Assembly: GCF_034067285.1 (NCBI RefSeq)
Contig: NZ_CP139286.1
Span: 248,001 to 312,000 of the forward strand
Direction of reading: 5' to 3'
From: Acinetobacter pittii
GTDB lineage: Bacteria; Pseudomonadota; Gammaproteobacteria; Pseudomonadales; Moraxellaceae
Length of the DNA stretch: 64,000 nt
Positions 53,100 to 62,827 of this stretch are shown here, piece after piece; the stretch's first letter is position 1, and each line of letters starts with the position of its first letter. The position numbers and the translations under genes were made by a program. The notes under the pieces were generated by a model, which worked only from the letters and a program-made list of their open reading frames with translations, ran no database searches and was not told the origin of the DNA.

Positions 53100-54599
53100 A
53101 TGTCTGTTTCTTTTCAAGAAATTAATCCAGTCGAGATTGATGCACACTGGTCTAAGCAGCCTTTTCATGGTTTTAGTTTAGACAGCCGTAAGGTTGAGTC
53201 AGGCCAGATCTTTATCGCTTTGACCAGTTATAGCCAACCTGAAAAAACGCGTACCTTTGCTGAGTCGGCTTTAGTGAATGGTGCGCTTGCCATCATTAGT
53301 GAGACTGAGCTGGGTGTGGCAAATGAGTGGGTATGTCCTGATGTGCGTCAACGTATGGGCGAATGGCAAGAGCGTTATTTACAGCGTATAGATCCTGTGA
53401 CGCCAGCACGTATTATTGCCGTGACTGGTACAAATGGTAAAACCACAATTTCGCGTCTAGTGGCTGAATTAATTAGCTCACAACAACAGCGTTGTGCCGT
53501 GATGGGTACTACAGGTAATGGTATTTTGCCAGACTTAACGCCATCAACTCATACTACGCTTGATGCTTTACACCTACAAAATGCATTGCATGATTATGCT
53601 AAACAAGGTGCGACTTTTGCTTCTTTAGAGGCAAGTTCACATGGTTTAGAGCAAGGACGTTTAAATGGCTGTGCTATTGAGATTGCCGTTTATAGTAATT
53701 TGAGTCGTGATCATCTGGATTATCATGGAACTTTAGAAGCTTACGCAGAAGCAAAGGCTCTTTTATTCCGTTTCAATTCTTTAAAAGTAGCTGTTATTAA
53801 TTTAGATGATGAGCATGCTGCTCTTATGATAAATGCAGCAAAGGAAAATCCTGCTCAACCAAAAATTTTAACGTATTCACTTACTCAAAATACTGCCGAT
53901 TATTATATTACTGACCTAAGTTACAGTTTAGCTGGGGCAACATTTAATTTAGTGAGTCCACACGGTTCTTTTGAGGTACAAAGTCCGTTATTGGGGCATT
54001 TTAATGTCGAAAACTTGGTTGCAGCACTCATTGCTGCTGAACAAGCGGGTTTTGTTTTAAAAGCACTAGTCGCTTTCGTTCCTCAACTGATTGGTGCGCC
54101 AGGCAGAATGCAGGTCATTCGCGATGGTGATCGCTTATTTGTTGTTGATTATGCGCACACACCAGATGCATTAATTCAAGTGCTTAAAACACTAAAACGC
54201 CATGTTTCGAATCAACTTTGGGCAGTATTTGGATGTGGTGGAGACCGTGATCGCGGTAAGCGTCCACTTATGACTCAAGCAGCTTTAGATGGTGCAAACC
54301 CGATTATTTTGACTTCAGATAACCCACGAACAGAAGACCCTGAACAGATTTTTGCAGACATGAAGCAAGAAATCGATTTTTCAGGGCACCGTATGCATGA
54401 AATTCATGACCGCCGTGAAGCAATCAAATTTGTTGCACAACAGGCTCAGCCTGGCGACATTGTTGTGATTGCTGGTAAAGGACATGAAAATTATCAAGAA
54501 ATTAATGGCGTGCGTCACTGGTTTGATGATGTTGTCGAAGTGCAATCAGCGATTGCTGCGCAACATCATACTGTAGACGCTGCTTACCCTGCACAATAG
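53100..54599 (+). CDS. murE: MurE, UDP-MurNAc-tripeptide synthetase
   Basis: 499-aa ATP-dependent ligase adding meso-diaminopimelate to UDP-MurNAc-L-Ala-D-Glu. Mur ligase layout: N-terminal UMAG domain (SLDSRKVESGQIFIAL), ATP loop VTGTNGKTTISRLV (about 113-126), and C-terminal domain with DNPRTEDPEQIF, the DNPR motif that selects diaminopimelate. Cytoplasmic. Confidence 0.97.
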   Translation: MSVSFQEINPVEIDAHWSKQPFHGFSLDSRKVESGQIFIALTSYSQPEKTRTFAESALVNGALAIISETELGVANEWVCPDVRQRMGEWQERYLQRIDPVTPARIIAVTGTNGKTTISRLVAELISSQQQRCAVMGTTGNGILPDLTPSTHTTLDALHLQNALHDYAKQGATFASLEASSHGLEQGRLNGCAIEIAVYSNLSRDHLDYHGTLEAYAEAKALLFRFNSLKVAVINLDDEHAALMINAAKENPAQPKILTYSLTQNTADYYITDLSYSLAGATFNLVSPHGSFEVQSPLLGHFNVENLVAALIAAEQAGFVLKALVAFVPQLIGAPGRMQVIRDGDRLFVVDYAHTPDALIQVLKTLKRHVSNQLWAVFGCGGDRDRGKRPLMTQAALDGANPIILTSDNPRTEDPEQIFADMKQEIDFSGHRMHEIHDRREAIKFVAQQAQPGDIVVIAGKGHENYQEINGVRHWFDDVVEVQSAIAAQHHTVDAAYPAQ

Positions 54600-54607
54600 G
54601 ACAAATT

Positions 54608-56008
54608 ATGCATACTTCAACCACCAGTACCGTGCCTTTGGAACCGTGGACAGCTCAACAATTACAACAGGCAACACAGGGCTACTGGCATAAAGACCAG
54701 ATCCCTCAAACTGAAATTAAACGTATTTTGACGGACTCGCGTCATGCGGAAACTGGGGATGCCTTTTTAGCGCTAAAAGGTGAGCGTTTTGATGCGCATG
54801 ATTTCGTTGCGCAAGTTGCTGAAAATGGTTGTCAAATCGCCATTGTTGAACGTCCGCTAGATATTGATATTGCTCAACTTGTTGTTACCGACACCCGTTT
54901 GGCTTTAGGACAACTTGGCGCTTATCGCCGTGAACAGAACCCACAATTAAAGGTAATTGCCTTGACGGGCAGTAGTGGTAAAACGACGACCAAAGAAATG
55001 TTGGGAAGTATATTGTCGCGCTTAGCACCGACATTAATTACCCGAGGCAATTTAAATAATGACCTTGGTGTCCCGATGATGTTGCTAGAGCTTCGCAAGG
55101 AACATCAATATGCGGTGATGGAGTTGGGTGCAAACCATCAAGGCGAGATTGATTACACCTCAAAAATTGTTCAGCCCCATGTTGCAGGCATTTTAAATAT
55201 TGGTACAGCTCATCTGGGTGAATTTGGTGGGCGTGAAGGTATTTGCCGTGCTAAATCGGAAATTTATCACCATATTTTACCGAATGGCGTTGCAATCGTG
55301 CCGCAACAAGATGACTTTACTGCCGAAATTCTTGAAGCTGCAAAGGCGCATAGCATTTCAACATTTGGTGTAGGAGGCGATGTCTATGCAACAGATATTG
55401 ATTTATTGCCCCAGTCAACGAATTTTAATCTTCATACACCGCAAGGTAGTAGTGCTGTTAAGCTTCCTTTTGCCGGCGAGCATAATGTTCAAAATGCGAC
55501 CGCAGCCGTAGCTTTTGCTTTGGCACTTGGTATTGGACTAGAAGATATTGTTCAAGGTTTAGAGCAAGCTGAGGGAGCGAAAGGTCGTCTTAACTTTATT
55601 CAAAAGTCACCTTACTTATTTATTGATGATACCTATAATGCCAATCCAACTTCTATGCGCGCTGCTGCACAAGTGTTGTTGCAGCAACAAGGCGTAAAAG
55701 TGATGGTCATCGGGGATATTGGTGAGTTAGGTGATAGCAGTTGGCAAGAGCATCATGATTTAGGGCGTGATCTCGCCGAGCTTCCTTTAGACCATATTAT
55801 TGCGGTTGGGCAGTTTGCTCCAGCTGCTCTCGAGGGTGCAGGCTCTCATTCTAATAAAATGAAAGCATTTCAGACACAAGCTGAGGCGCTTCCATTTTTA
55901 ATTAATCTAATCCAAACACATCAACCCCAGTCCATGAGTTTCCTGTTTAAAGGTTCTCGCTTTACTCATATGGAAACGTTGATGGCTGATTTGATGGAGA
56001 AACTTTAA
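54608..56008 (+). CDS. murF: MurF, UDP-MurNAc-pentapeptide synthetase
   Basis: 466-aa ligase adding D-Ala-D-Ala to UDP-MurNAc-tripeptide. ATP loop ALTGSSGKTTTKEML (about 117-131), NLNNDLGVPMMLLEL, and YLFIDDTYNANPTSMRAAAQ are family motifs. 8 bp after murE; its stop is directly followed by the mraY ATG. Confidence 0.97.
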   Translation: MHTSTTSTVPLEPWTAQQLQQATQGYWHKDQIPQTEIKRILTDSRHAETGDAFLALKGERFDAHDFVAQVAENGCQIAIVERPLDIDIAQLVVTDTRLALGQLGAYRREQNPQLKVIALTGSSGKTTTKEMLGSILSRLAPTLITRGNLNNDLGVPMMLLELRKEHQYAVMELGANHQGEIDYTSKIVQPHVAGILNIGTAHLGEFGGREGICRAKSEIYHHILPNGVAIVPQQDDFTAEILEAAKAHSISTFGVGGDVYATDIDLLPQSTNFNLHTPQGSSAVKLPFAGEHNVQNATAAVAFALALGIGLEDIVQGLEQAEGAKGRLNFIQKSPYLFIDDTYNANPTSMRAAAQVLLQQQGVKVMVIGDIGELGDSSWQEHHDLGRDLAELPLDHIIAVGQFAPAALEGAGSHSNKMKAFQTQAEALPFLINLIQTHQPQSMSFLFKGSRFTHMETLMADLMEKL

Positions 56009-57127
56009 ATGCTGTTATGGTTGTTTGAACAACTTGCGGGCTATCACAGCTCGTTTCAGGTCGTTCGTTATTTAACATTACGTTCTTTACTCAGTGTATT
56101 AACTTCACTGACCATTGGTCTGGTCCTTGGACCGATCATGATTCGTAAATTACAAGCGTTAAAATACGGTCAGGCAGTAAGTTCGTTTGCTCCTGAAAAT
56201 CATGCTAAAAAAATGGGTACACCAACCATGGGCGGGATTTTAATTCTGCTTTCAATTGGTATTAGTACCTTGCTATGGGCTGATTTATCTAACCCTTATG
56301 TCTGGATTGTGCTTGGTGTAATGGTTGTGTTCGGTGCTGTAGGCTGGGCAGATGACTGGATTAAAATTCGCTATAAAGATAATGCGGGTTTACCTGCACG
56401 TAAGAAGTTTTTCTGGACTTCTGTTGCGTCTCTTGGGGCAGGTATTGCGTTATATTTAATCGCAACTCAACAGTCCAATGCAGAACATACCGCAAACATG
56501 TTGGATTTATTGATTCCATTCTTTAAGAATCTTTCAATTCCACTCTCAATTGTTCCGTTAGGTTTAGCATTTATTGTGTTTACCTATCTGGTGATTAATG
56601 GTGCTTCTAACGCAGTTAACTTAACAGATGGTTTGGATGGCTTGGCAATCATGCCAGTGGTTATGGTAGCGACGGGCTTGGGCGTATTTGCTTACTTGTC
56701 TGGTGACATCCGTTTCGCTAACTACTTACATATTCCGTATGTGAAATATACCTCTGAGCTTGTGGTGATCTGTTCTGCCATGATTGGTGCAGGTTTGGCT
56801 TTCCTTTGGTATAACGCGCATCCTGCTCAAGTATTTATGGGTGATGTTGGCGCTTTAGCTTTGGGTGCGATGCTTGGAACAATTGCAGTTATGGTGCGCC
56901 AAGAAATCGTATTTGCAATTATGGGCGGTGTATTTGTAATGGAGGCAGTATCTGTATTCTTGCAAATCGGCTCGTTGCGTATGCGTAATAAACGTGTGTT
57001 CTTAATGGCGCCGCTGCATCATCATTATGAAAAGCAGGGCTGGAAAGAAACGCAAGTCGTGATTCGTTTTTGGATTATTACAATTATATTAGTAGTTTTA
57101 GGTCTAATGACTTTAAAATTGCGATAG
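56009..57127 (+). CDS. mraY: MraY, phospho-MurNAc-pentapeptide translocase
   Basis: 372-aa inner-membrane enzyme making lipid I from UDP-MurNAc-pentapeptide and undecaprenyl phosphate. About ten transmembrane segments. Motifs: [14 protein letters not shown] (about 70-83), [23 protein letters not shown] (catalytic Asp), and [12 protein letters not shown] near the C-terminus. Last gene of the dcw run; a terminator follows. Confidence 0.97.
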   Translation: MLLWLFEQLAGYHSSFQVVRYLTLRSLLSVLTSLTIGLVLGPIMIRKLQALKYGQAVSSFAPENHAKKMGTPTMGGILILLSIGISTLLWADLSNPYVWIVLGVMVVFGAVGWADDWIKIRYKDNAGLPARKKFFWTSVASLGAGIALYLIATQQSNAEHTANMLDLLIPFFKNLSIPLSIVPLGLAFIVFTYLVINGASNAVNLTDGLDGLAIMPVVMVATGLGVFAYLSGDIRFANYLHIPYVKYTSELVVICSAMIGAGLAFLWYNAHPAQVFMGDVGALALGAMLGTIAVMVRQEIVFAIMGGVFVMEAVSVFLQIGSLRMRNKRVFLMAPLHHHYEKQGWKETQVVIRFWIITIILVVLGLMTLKLR

Positions 57128-57148
57128 ATCTTATTTTAGTGTCAATAT

Positions 57149-57174
57149 AAAGCCAGTTCTACTGGCTTTTTTTA
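57149..57174 (+). terminator. Terminator of the dcw segment
   Basis: AAAGCCAGT (57149-57157), loop TCT, ACTGGCTTT (57161-57169), T run. It closes the rsmH-mraY run. Confidence 0.9.
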
Positions 57175-57186
57175 TTGGAGAGGTGA

Positions 57187-57519
57187 ATGACAAAAGTTGC
57201 TGGTCTAGACCAATTATCTGTGATTAATCAAAAAGTAGTTGGAGAGGGCGAAGTATTACCTCAAGTTGTACTTAAAGATGGAAGTCAGGTTCAAACAGGA
57301 ACTGTAGCGACAATGCTGCACAATATTGAATTATATAATGCAGGGGAAAGAGGACAAATTGAGGAAGAATTGAAAATTGCAATTCCAACCTTGATCAAAG
57401 TAGGTCTGTTTGATTTATTTCAGGTAGATGAATGGATTAAGGGAACAAATGCAGGTCGCACCTTTGTTGGACTGCATGCAAAGGCTTATTTACAACAAAA
57501 AGAACAAGAGAATAATTAA
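57187..57519 (+). CDS. Small conserved hypothetical protein
   Basis: 110 aa, soluble, no signal peptide. I do not recognise the family. It begins with short strands (SVINQKVVGEGEVLPQVVLK), then a helical core (TVATMLHNIELYNAGERGQI and EEELKIAIPTLIKVGLFDLF). GGAGAGG precedes the ATG. It lies just after the dcw terminator and 2 bp before rlmA, so it is probably cotranslated with it. Confidence 0.6.
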   Translation: MTKVAGLDQLSVINQKVVGEGEVLPQVVLKDGSQVQTGTVATMLHNIELYNAGERGQIEEELKIAIPTLIKVGLFDLFQVDEWIKGTNAGRTFVGLHAKAYLQQKEQENN

Positions 57520-57521
57520 AA

Positions 57522-58346
57522 GTGGCTAAGCAAATTTTAATGTGTCCTGTGTGTCGTCAACCCCTAAATTTAATTGAAAGAACATGGCGATGTGAGCAAG
57601 GGCATAGTTACGATGTGGCTAAGCAAGGCTATGTCAATTTACATGTTGTGCAACATAAACATAGTAAAAACCCTGGGGATACACCCGAGTCAGTAGATGC
57701 GCGCCGAGCTTTTTTACAAGGTGGTTACTATCAGCCATTACAGCAGGCTGTAGTCGATTTATTAAAACAACTCGATGTAAAAGCGATACTCGATATTGGT
57801 TGTGGTGAGGGCTACTATACAAGTGCTATGCAGCAAGTCGTTGAGCACTGTGTTGGTGTTGATATTGCGAAAACTGCTGTACAGCGCGCGGCAAAGCTCA
57901 ATCCTGAAGTAACTTGGGTTGTAGGAACAGGGGCGACTTTACCGGTGCTAGACCATAGCATGGATGCCTGCACCAGTTTATTTAGCCCGATTCCCCAAGC
58001 CGAAATTGCGCGTGTTTTAAAAGATGAGGGTTATTTAATAGTTGTTACGCCTGCCTCTGAACATTTATACGCCATGCGTGAGGCTCTTTTTGAACAAGTG
58101 AACCCTCACACACCAGAAAAGTTTGTAGAGCAGTTGCAAGATTTGTTTGAGCTAAAACAAGAGCAAATTATTGATGCACCTTTTGTGCTTGAGCAGCAAG
58201 CTTTAAAAAATCTAATTGCTATGACGCCTTATGCTTACAAAGCTTCTCCTGAGCGCCGTTCACAGTTAGAGCAGCACTCACAATTAGAAGTAACAGCATC
58301 TTTTCAAATATATGTTTTTCAGAAGCGCACTAAAAAAGCCATCTGA
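57522..58346 (+). CDS. rlmA: RlmA, 23S rRNA guanine-N1 methyltransferase
   Basis: 274-aa SAM-dependent enzyme methylating G745 (or G748) of 23S rRNA. N-terminal zinc finger (MCPVCRQPLNL and WRCEQGHSYD), then a class I methyltransferase fold with AILDIGCGEGYYTSAMQ (about 86-102). The start is GTG 57522, two bases after the preceding stop, so it is probably coupled. Confidence 0.9.
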   Translation: MAKQILMCPVCRQPLNLIERTWRCEQGHSYDVAKQGYVNLHVVQHKHSKNPGDTPESVDARRAFLQGGYYQPLQQAVVDLLKQLDVKAILDIGCGEGYYTSAMQQVVEHCVGVDIAKTAVQRAAKLNPEVTWVVGTGATLPVLDHSMDACTSLFSPIPQAEIARVLKDEGYLIVVTPASEHLYAMREALFEQVNPHTPEKFVEQLQDLFELKQEQIIDAPFVLEQQALKNLIAMTPYAYKASPERRSQLEQHSQLEVTASFQIYVFQKRTKKAI

Positions 58347-58365
58347 TGATCTATTTTAAGAGCGC

Positions 58366-58403
58366 AAAAAAAAGAAGCCATCTGATGATGGCTTCTTTTT
58401 TTT
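58366..58403. terminator. Bidirectional terminator, rlmA and mrcA
   Basis: AAAAGAAGCCATC with GATGGCTTCTTTT (58366-58403), loop TGAT, long A and T runs. Its left arm repeats the end of rlmA. Confidence 0.9.
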
Positions 58404-58404
58404 G

Positions 58405-60966
58405 CTATTCAATCTGATTAATCAGATTTTCTAATTCATCTTTTTCACGCTTAGGCGCAGGCTCCTGTGAAGGTTTCATAGCAGGAGGCGCAGCCTTAGA
58501 TGGAATAACAATTTCTTCGCCCGGTAAATCAGAGAAGTCATTGTCATTGCTCAGTTTTGGTTGCGGCGGTGCTGGACGGTAGAGCGGACGCGCTAATGGT
58601 GGAGCAGCACGATAAGTTTTCTTATCGCCTACTTCAGTAACGGTTTGTTGTTTGTCACGAGAAATAGGACCTTGAGCGTCTTTATCTAAACGAACCCAAG
58701 CTGCTGGCGTACCTTGCAATGCTTGACCCATAAAGTTAATCCAGATTGGTAATGCGGCAATACCACCATATTCACGGCGACCAAGTGTAGTCGGCTGGTC
58801 AAATCCAACCCATGCTACAGTCACTAACTTACCGTTGAAGCCTGCAAACCATGCATCTTTTGCATCGTTCGTAGTACCTGTTTTACCACCTAAATCACTA
58901 CGGCCAATTTTAAGCGCAGCACGACCTGTACCATGCTCAATTACGTCACGTAAGATATTCGCCATATCGTAAGCAGAGCTTGATTTTAAAATACGTTGAG
59001 CTTGGCGATATTGACTGTTGTTTTTATCAGTCTGTTTAAGATTAAGCTGCTTAGCAGCCTTTTCCTTCTGCTCTACGTCTTTATTCGTAACTTCGATGAC
59101 TTCATCATCAGTTGTTGTAGGTTTTTGCTCATCACCTGTTGTGTCAGGTGCATTAATACATGGAATACATGCGTATTCCGGTTTGGCTTCATAAATAACT
59201 TTGCCGTAAGCATCTTCAATACGTTGAATGAAGTGGGGTTGTACACGATAGCCACCATTTGCAAACGCTGCATATCCAGTTGCCATTTGAATTGGTAATA
59301 CTTGAGGCGTACCTAGTGCAATGGTGTAGTTACGTGGAATTTGATCTTCTTGTAAACCAAAATCCATAAATAATTGGCGAGTACGTTCAATCCCTACAGT
59401 TTGTAGAAGTCTTACTGATACGGTATTACGAGACAAATACAAAGCACGACGTAATGGAATCATACCTAGGTAACGTCCATCAGAGTTTCGTGGTGTCCAT
59501 TTGCCAATCGTAATTGGGCTATCATTCACCATGCTATACGGGGTCATACCTCTTTCTAATGCTAAAGCATAGAGGAATGGCTTGATCGTAGAACCCGGTT
59601 GGCGCCAGCCTTGTAAGGCACGGTTAAATTTTGATTGGTAGAAGTTATAGCCACCTACAATTGCTTCAATTGAACCATCATTCGGGTTAATTGCAATAAG
59701 TTGACCTTGAACTTTAGGAACCTGAACTAAAGACCATGCAGTTTTATTATCATTTGGGCGTAAACGAACAATATCTTTAACTTTTACAATTTGAGATGCA
59801 CGCGAAGGAGCACCACCTACACTATTTGCATTGCGATAGGGACGTGCCCATGACATGCCTGACCACTGAACAGTAACGGTTGAGCCATCTTGCATTAATG
59901 CTTCAAAAGAGCTGCTATTTACCTTAGTAACTTGCGCAGGATAAGTGTTGGCATATGCTCTAAATTCACTTAATGGTTTGTCATGCGCTTCTGCACCACG
60001 CCAGCCATGACGACGGTCATAAGCTTCAAGACCATCTTGCACAGATTTTTCTGCAATCGCTTGGCGTTTAGCATTAATCGTTGTGTAGACTTTATAACCA
60101 GAATCAATCGCTTGTTCACCAAAGTGCTTTACAAGTTCTGAACGAACCATTTCGCCAGCGTACGGGTGAATATTATTTAAATCTCGATTGGGCATGTTCA
60201 GGTTAATCGGTTCTGCTACACCTTTTTGATATTCTGCTTGAGTAATATAACCCAGTTGTAACATACGACCCAAAATCCAGTTACGTCGTTCGAGTGCACG
60301 TTCCGGATTAACCACTGGGTTGTATTTAGATGGTGCTTTTGGCAAACCAGCGATCATTGCCATTTGGGCAACGCTCAGTTCATTAATACTTTTGTTGTAA
60401 TAAATCTTGGCTGCTGCCGCGATACCATACGCATTTTTGCCTAAGAAGATTTTATTCACATAAAGACTGAGAATTTCTTCTTTAGATAAATTCTGCTCAA
60501 TTTTTCGAGCCAAAAAGATCTCGGTTATTTTACGTTTTAGGGTTCTTTCTGGACTCAAATAATAGTTCTTTGCAACTTGCATGGTGATCGTTGAACCACC
60601 AGTTTGCACATCTGAACCTGTCACACTTTCACTTAAAGCACGACCTAAGCCTTTAAAACTGATCCCGCTATGTTCAAAGAAAGAAGAGTCTTCTGCTGCT
60701 AAAAATGCATGGATAAAAGCAGGAGGAATTTGTTTGTATTCAACTGGAATAGAAAGCTTACCACCGTACTCGGCAATCAGTTGATTGTCTGAAGTATAGA
60801 CCTGAAGCGGTTTTAAAAGCGGAGCTTTCTTTAGTGAACTCATTTCTGGAAGCGATGGGGCGATATAGAGATACATGCCATAAAAGCCCATCGGAAGTGA
60901 GACTAAGATAATAATAATGATCAAAAAAATTGGACGCACGAAGCCCAAACTGGATAGCTTTTTCAT
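58405..60966 (-). CDS. mrcA: Penicillin-binding protein 1A
   Basis: 853-aa bifunctional class A PBP. One N-terminal membrane helix (about 10-32). Glycosyltransferase domain (about 55-225) with FLAAEDSSFFEHSGISFKG (catalytic Glu), GGSTITMQVAKNYYLS and RKITEIFLARKIE. Transpeptidase domain with SxxK (QPGSTIKPF), SxN (LSRNTVS) and KTG (GGKTGTTND). The C-terminal tail (about 790-853) is Pro/Lys-rich. Divergent from pilM. Confidence 0.96.
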   Translation of the reverse strand: MKKLSSLGFVRPIFLIIIIILVSLPMGFYGMYLYIAPSLPEMSSLKKAPLLKPLQVYTSDNQLIAEYGGKLSIPVEYKQIPPAFIHAFLAAEDSSFFEHSGISFKGLGRALSESVTGSDVQTGGSTITMQVAKNYYLSPERTLKRKITEIFLARKIEQNLSKEEILSLYVNKIFLGKNAYGIAAAAKIYYNKSINELSVAQMAMIAGLPKAPSKYNPVVNPERALERRNWILGRMLQLGYITQAEYQKGVAEPINLNMPNRDLNNIHPYAGEMVRSELVKHFGEQAIDSGYKVYTTINAKRQAIAEKSVQDGLEAYDRRHGWRGAEAHDKPLSEFRAYANTYPAQVTKVNSSSFEALMQDGSTVTVQWSGMSWARPYRNANSVGGAPSRASQIVKVKDIVRLRPNDNKTAWSLVQVPKVQGQLIAINPNDGSIEAIVGGYNFYQSKFNRALQGWRQPGSTIKPFLYALALERGMTPYSMVNDSPITIGKWTPRNSDGRYLGMIPLRRALYLSRNTVSVRLLQTVGIERTRQLFMDFGLQEDQIPRNYTIALGTPQVLPIQMATGYAAFANGGYRVQPHFIQRIEDAYGKVIYEAKPEYACIPCINAPDTTGDEQKPTTTDDEVIEVTNKDVEQKEKAAKQLNLKQTDKNNSQYRQAQRILKSSSAYDMANILRDVIEHGTGRAALKIGRSDLGGKTGTTNDAKDAWFAGFNGKLVTVAWVGFDQPTTLGRREYGGIAALPIWINFMGQALQGTPAAWVRLDKDAQGPISRDKQQTVTEVGDKKTYRAAPPLARPLYRPAPPQPKLSNDNDFSDLPGEEIVIPSKAAPPAMKPSQEPAPKREKDELENLINQIE

Positions 60967-61127
60967 GATAAGTAAGCTTTAATAAGATCGAATACAAACT
61001 AATTGTGGTCAGTATAGCCTTTAGACATGCGGATTGTTAGATGAGATATTGTATCCGTGTAAAAATAAAGACCGAGATTATTGGTTTGTAATTTTTTTTG
61101 GGGATAAAAAAATAATAGGACAATAGT

Positions 61128-62186
61128 GTGCTCAGGTTATATCGTAAACCGAATAAGGGGTTAATGGGCGTCGATATTAGTTCGACTTCTGTTAAGTTGT
61201 TAGAGCTCTCTGTTAAGAACGGTAAATATTGGGTGGAAAGTTATGCTTTGACGCCTTTACCTGAGAACAGTGTAGTTGAAAAAAATATCTTAAATCCAGA
61301 AGCAGTTGCAGAAGCTTTGGAACGGGCGATGAATTTAGCAAATCCCCAAACCAGTAATGCTGCAATTGCTGTTCCGACATCGACGGTCATTCATAAGACC
61401 ATCGAAATGGATGCAGATATGAACGATGATGAACGTGAAGTTCAGATTCGATTAGATGCGGAGCAATATATACCGTTCCCTTTGGATGAGGTGAGCCTTG
61501 ATTTTGAGGTTTTACCAGATCGACTGCCAAATCCAAATCGTGTGAATGTACTTTTAGTCGCAACGCGCACAGAAAATGTTGAAACACGCGTAGAAGTACT
61601 GGAACTGGTAGATTTAACGCCTAAACTTGCTGATGTCGAGAGTTATGCGGTCGAGCGTGCTTTTAGTGTGTTTGCTGATAGCTTACCCATGGGTGCAAAT
61701 ACTATTGGTATTTTAGACATTGGCCATACCATGACCACATTATCGGTTATGCAAAATGGCAAAATCGTTTATACCCGTGAACAAGTCTTCGGTGGTAAAC
61801 AGCTTACTCTCGAAATTCAAAGCCGTTATGGTTTGTCATTAGAAGAGGCGGGACGGGCTAAGAAAGAACGTTCTTTACCAGATGATTATGACATCGAAAT
61901 CTTAGAGCCATTTTTAGATGCTGTAGTGCAGCAAGCGGCTAGATCGCTACAATTTTTCTTTTCTTCATCTCAATTCAACGAAATTGACCATATTTTGCTA
62001 GCAGGCGGGAATGCCAATATTCCAGGGCTAGCTAAATTGTTGCAACAAAAACTTGGTTACCGAGTCACTATTGCCAACCCGTTTTTACAAATGGGTTTTT
62101 CTCCTCAAGTCGACATTCAAAAAATTGAAAACGATGCCTCATCACTAATGGTGGCATGTGGCTTGGCTTTAAGGAGTTTTGATTAA
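61128..62186 (+). CDS. pilM: PilM, type IV pilus assembly protein
   Basis: 352-aa actin-like cytoplasmic ATP-binding protein that links the PilN-PilO inner-membrane complex to the pilus motor. MGVDISSTSVKLLELS (about 13-28), EVQIRLDAEQYIPFPLDEVS (about 103-122), GILDIGHTMTTLSVM and ILLAGGNANIPGL are family motifs. The start is GTG 61128 with AGGA upstream. First gene of pilMNOP. Confidence 0.95.
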   Translation: MLRLYRKPNKGLMGVDISSTSVKLLELSVKNGKYWVESYALTPLPENSVVEKNILNPEAVAEALERAMNLANPQTSNAAIAVPTSTVIHKTIEMDADMNDDEREVQIRLDAEQYIPFPLDEVSLDFEVLPDRLPNPNRVNVLLVATRTENVETRVEVLELVDLTPKLADVESYAVERAFSVFADSLPMGANTIGILDIGHTMTTLSVMQNGKIVYTREQVFGGKQLTLEIQSRYGLSLEEAGRAKKERSLPDDYDIEILEPFLDAVVQQAARSLQFFFSSSQFNEIDHILLAGGNANIPGLAKLLQQKLGYRVTIANPFLQMGFSPQVDIQKIENDASSLMVACGLALRSFD

Positions 62187-62827
62187 TGGCAACAATTAAT
62201 TTACTTCCTTGGCGTGATGGGCTTAGGGAGCAGCGTAAAAAACAATTTATTATTTTATGTTTTGGGGTCGTTGTTTTGGGGATAACCACTGTATTTTCCG
62301 GGTGGTTTTATTTGAATCAAAAATTAGATGATCAAGAACAAGCGAATCAGCTCATCATCAGTACAAACCAAAATCTAGATCAACAACTTAAAACCTTAAA
62401 CGGTTTGCAAGAACAACGTGATGCCATTATTGAGCGTATGAAACTCATTCAAGGTTTGCAAAGTCAGCGTCCAGTCGTCGTGCGTTTGGTAGATGAATTG
62501 GTGCGCGTGACTCCGGCAGCTATGTATTTGACCAAATTCAGTCGAACTGGAGATAAATTTACCATTGAAGGTAAAGCAGAAAGTCCAAATACAGTTGCAG
62601 AGTTATTACGTAATCTCGAAGCATCCCCATGGTATCGCAATGCTTTTATGAATTCTTTCTTGGCGACTGAAGAGAAAAAAGATAAGGCTGTGAGTTCTTT
62701 GCTTCCCCGAGTGGAAGATAGCTATGGCAGTTTTGTCGTTACTGTTGATTTAGGGGAAATGGGAGTGACAGTAACAGATGATACTGCCAACGCATCTGTA
62801 AGTACGGATAAGGAGGTAGCAAAATGA
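62186..62827 (+). CDS. pilN: PilN, type IV pilus assembly protein
   Basis: 213-aa bitopic inner-membrane protein. The short cytoplasmic INLLPWRDGLREQRKKQF is the PilM-binding motif. One helix (about 22-44), a coiled coil (about 48-95), then a periplasmic ferredoxin-like domain. It overlaps pilM by one base and pilO by four. Confidence 0.94.
   Translation: MATINLLPWRDGLREQRKKQFIILCFGVVVLGITTVFSGWFYLNQKLDDQEQANQLIISTNQNLDQQLKTLNGLQEQRDAIIERMKLIQGLQSQRPVVVRLVDELVRVTPAAMYLTKFSRTGDKFTIEGKAESPNTVAELLRNLEASPWYRNAFMNSFLATEEKKDKAVSSLLPRVEDSYGSFVVTVDLGEMGVTVTDDTANASVSTDKEVAK

Noticed and set aside
60967-61127. Sigma-54 promoter before pilM
   Set aside because: No GG-N10-GC element with correct spacing was found.
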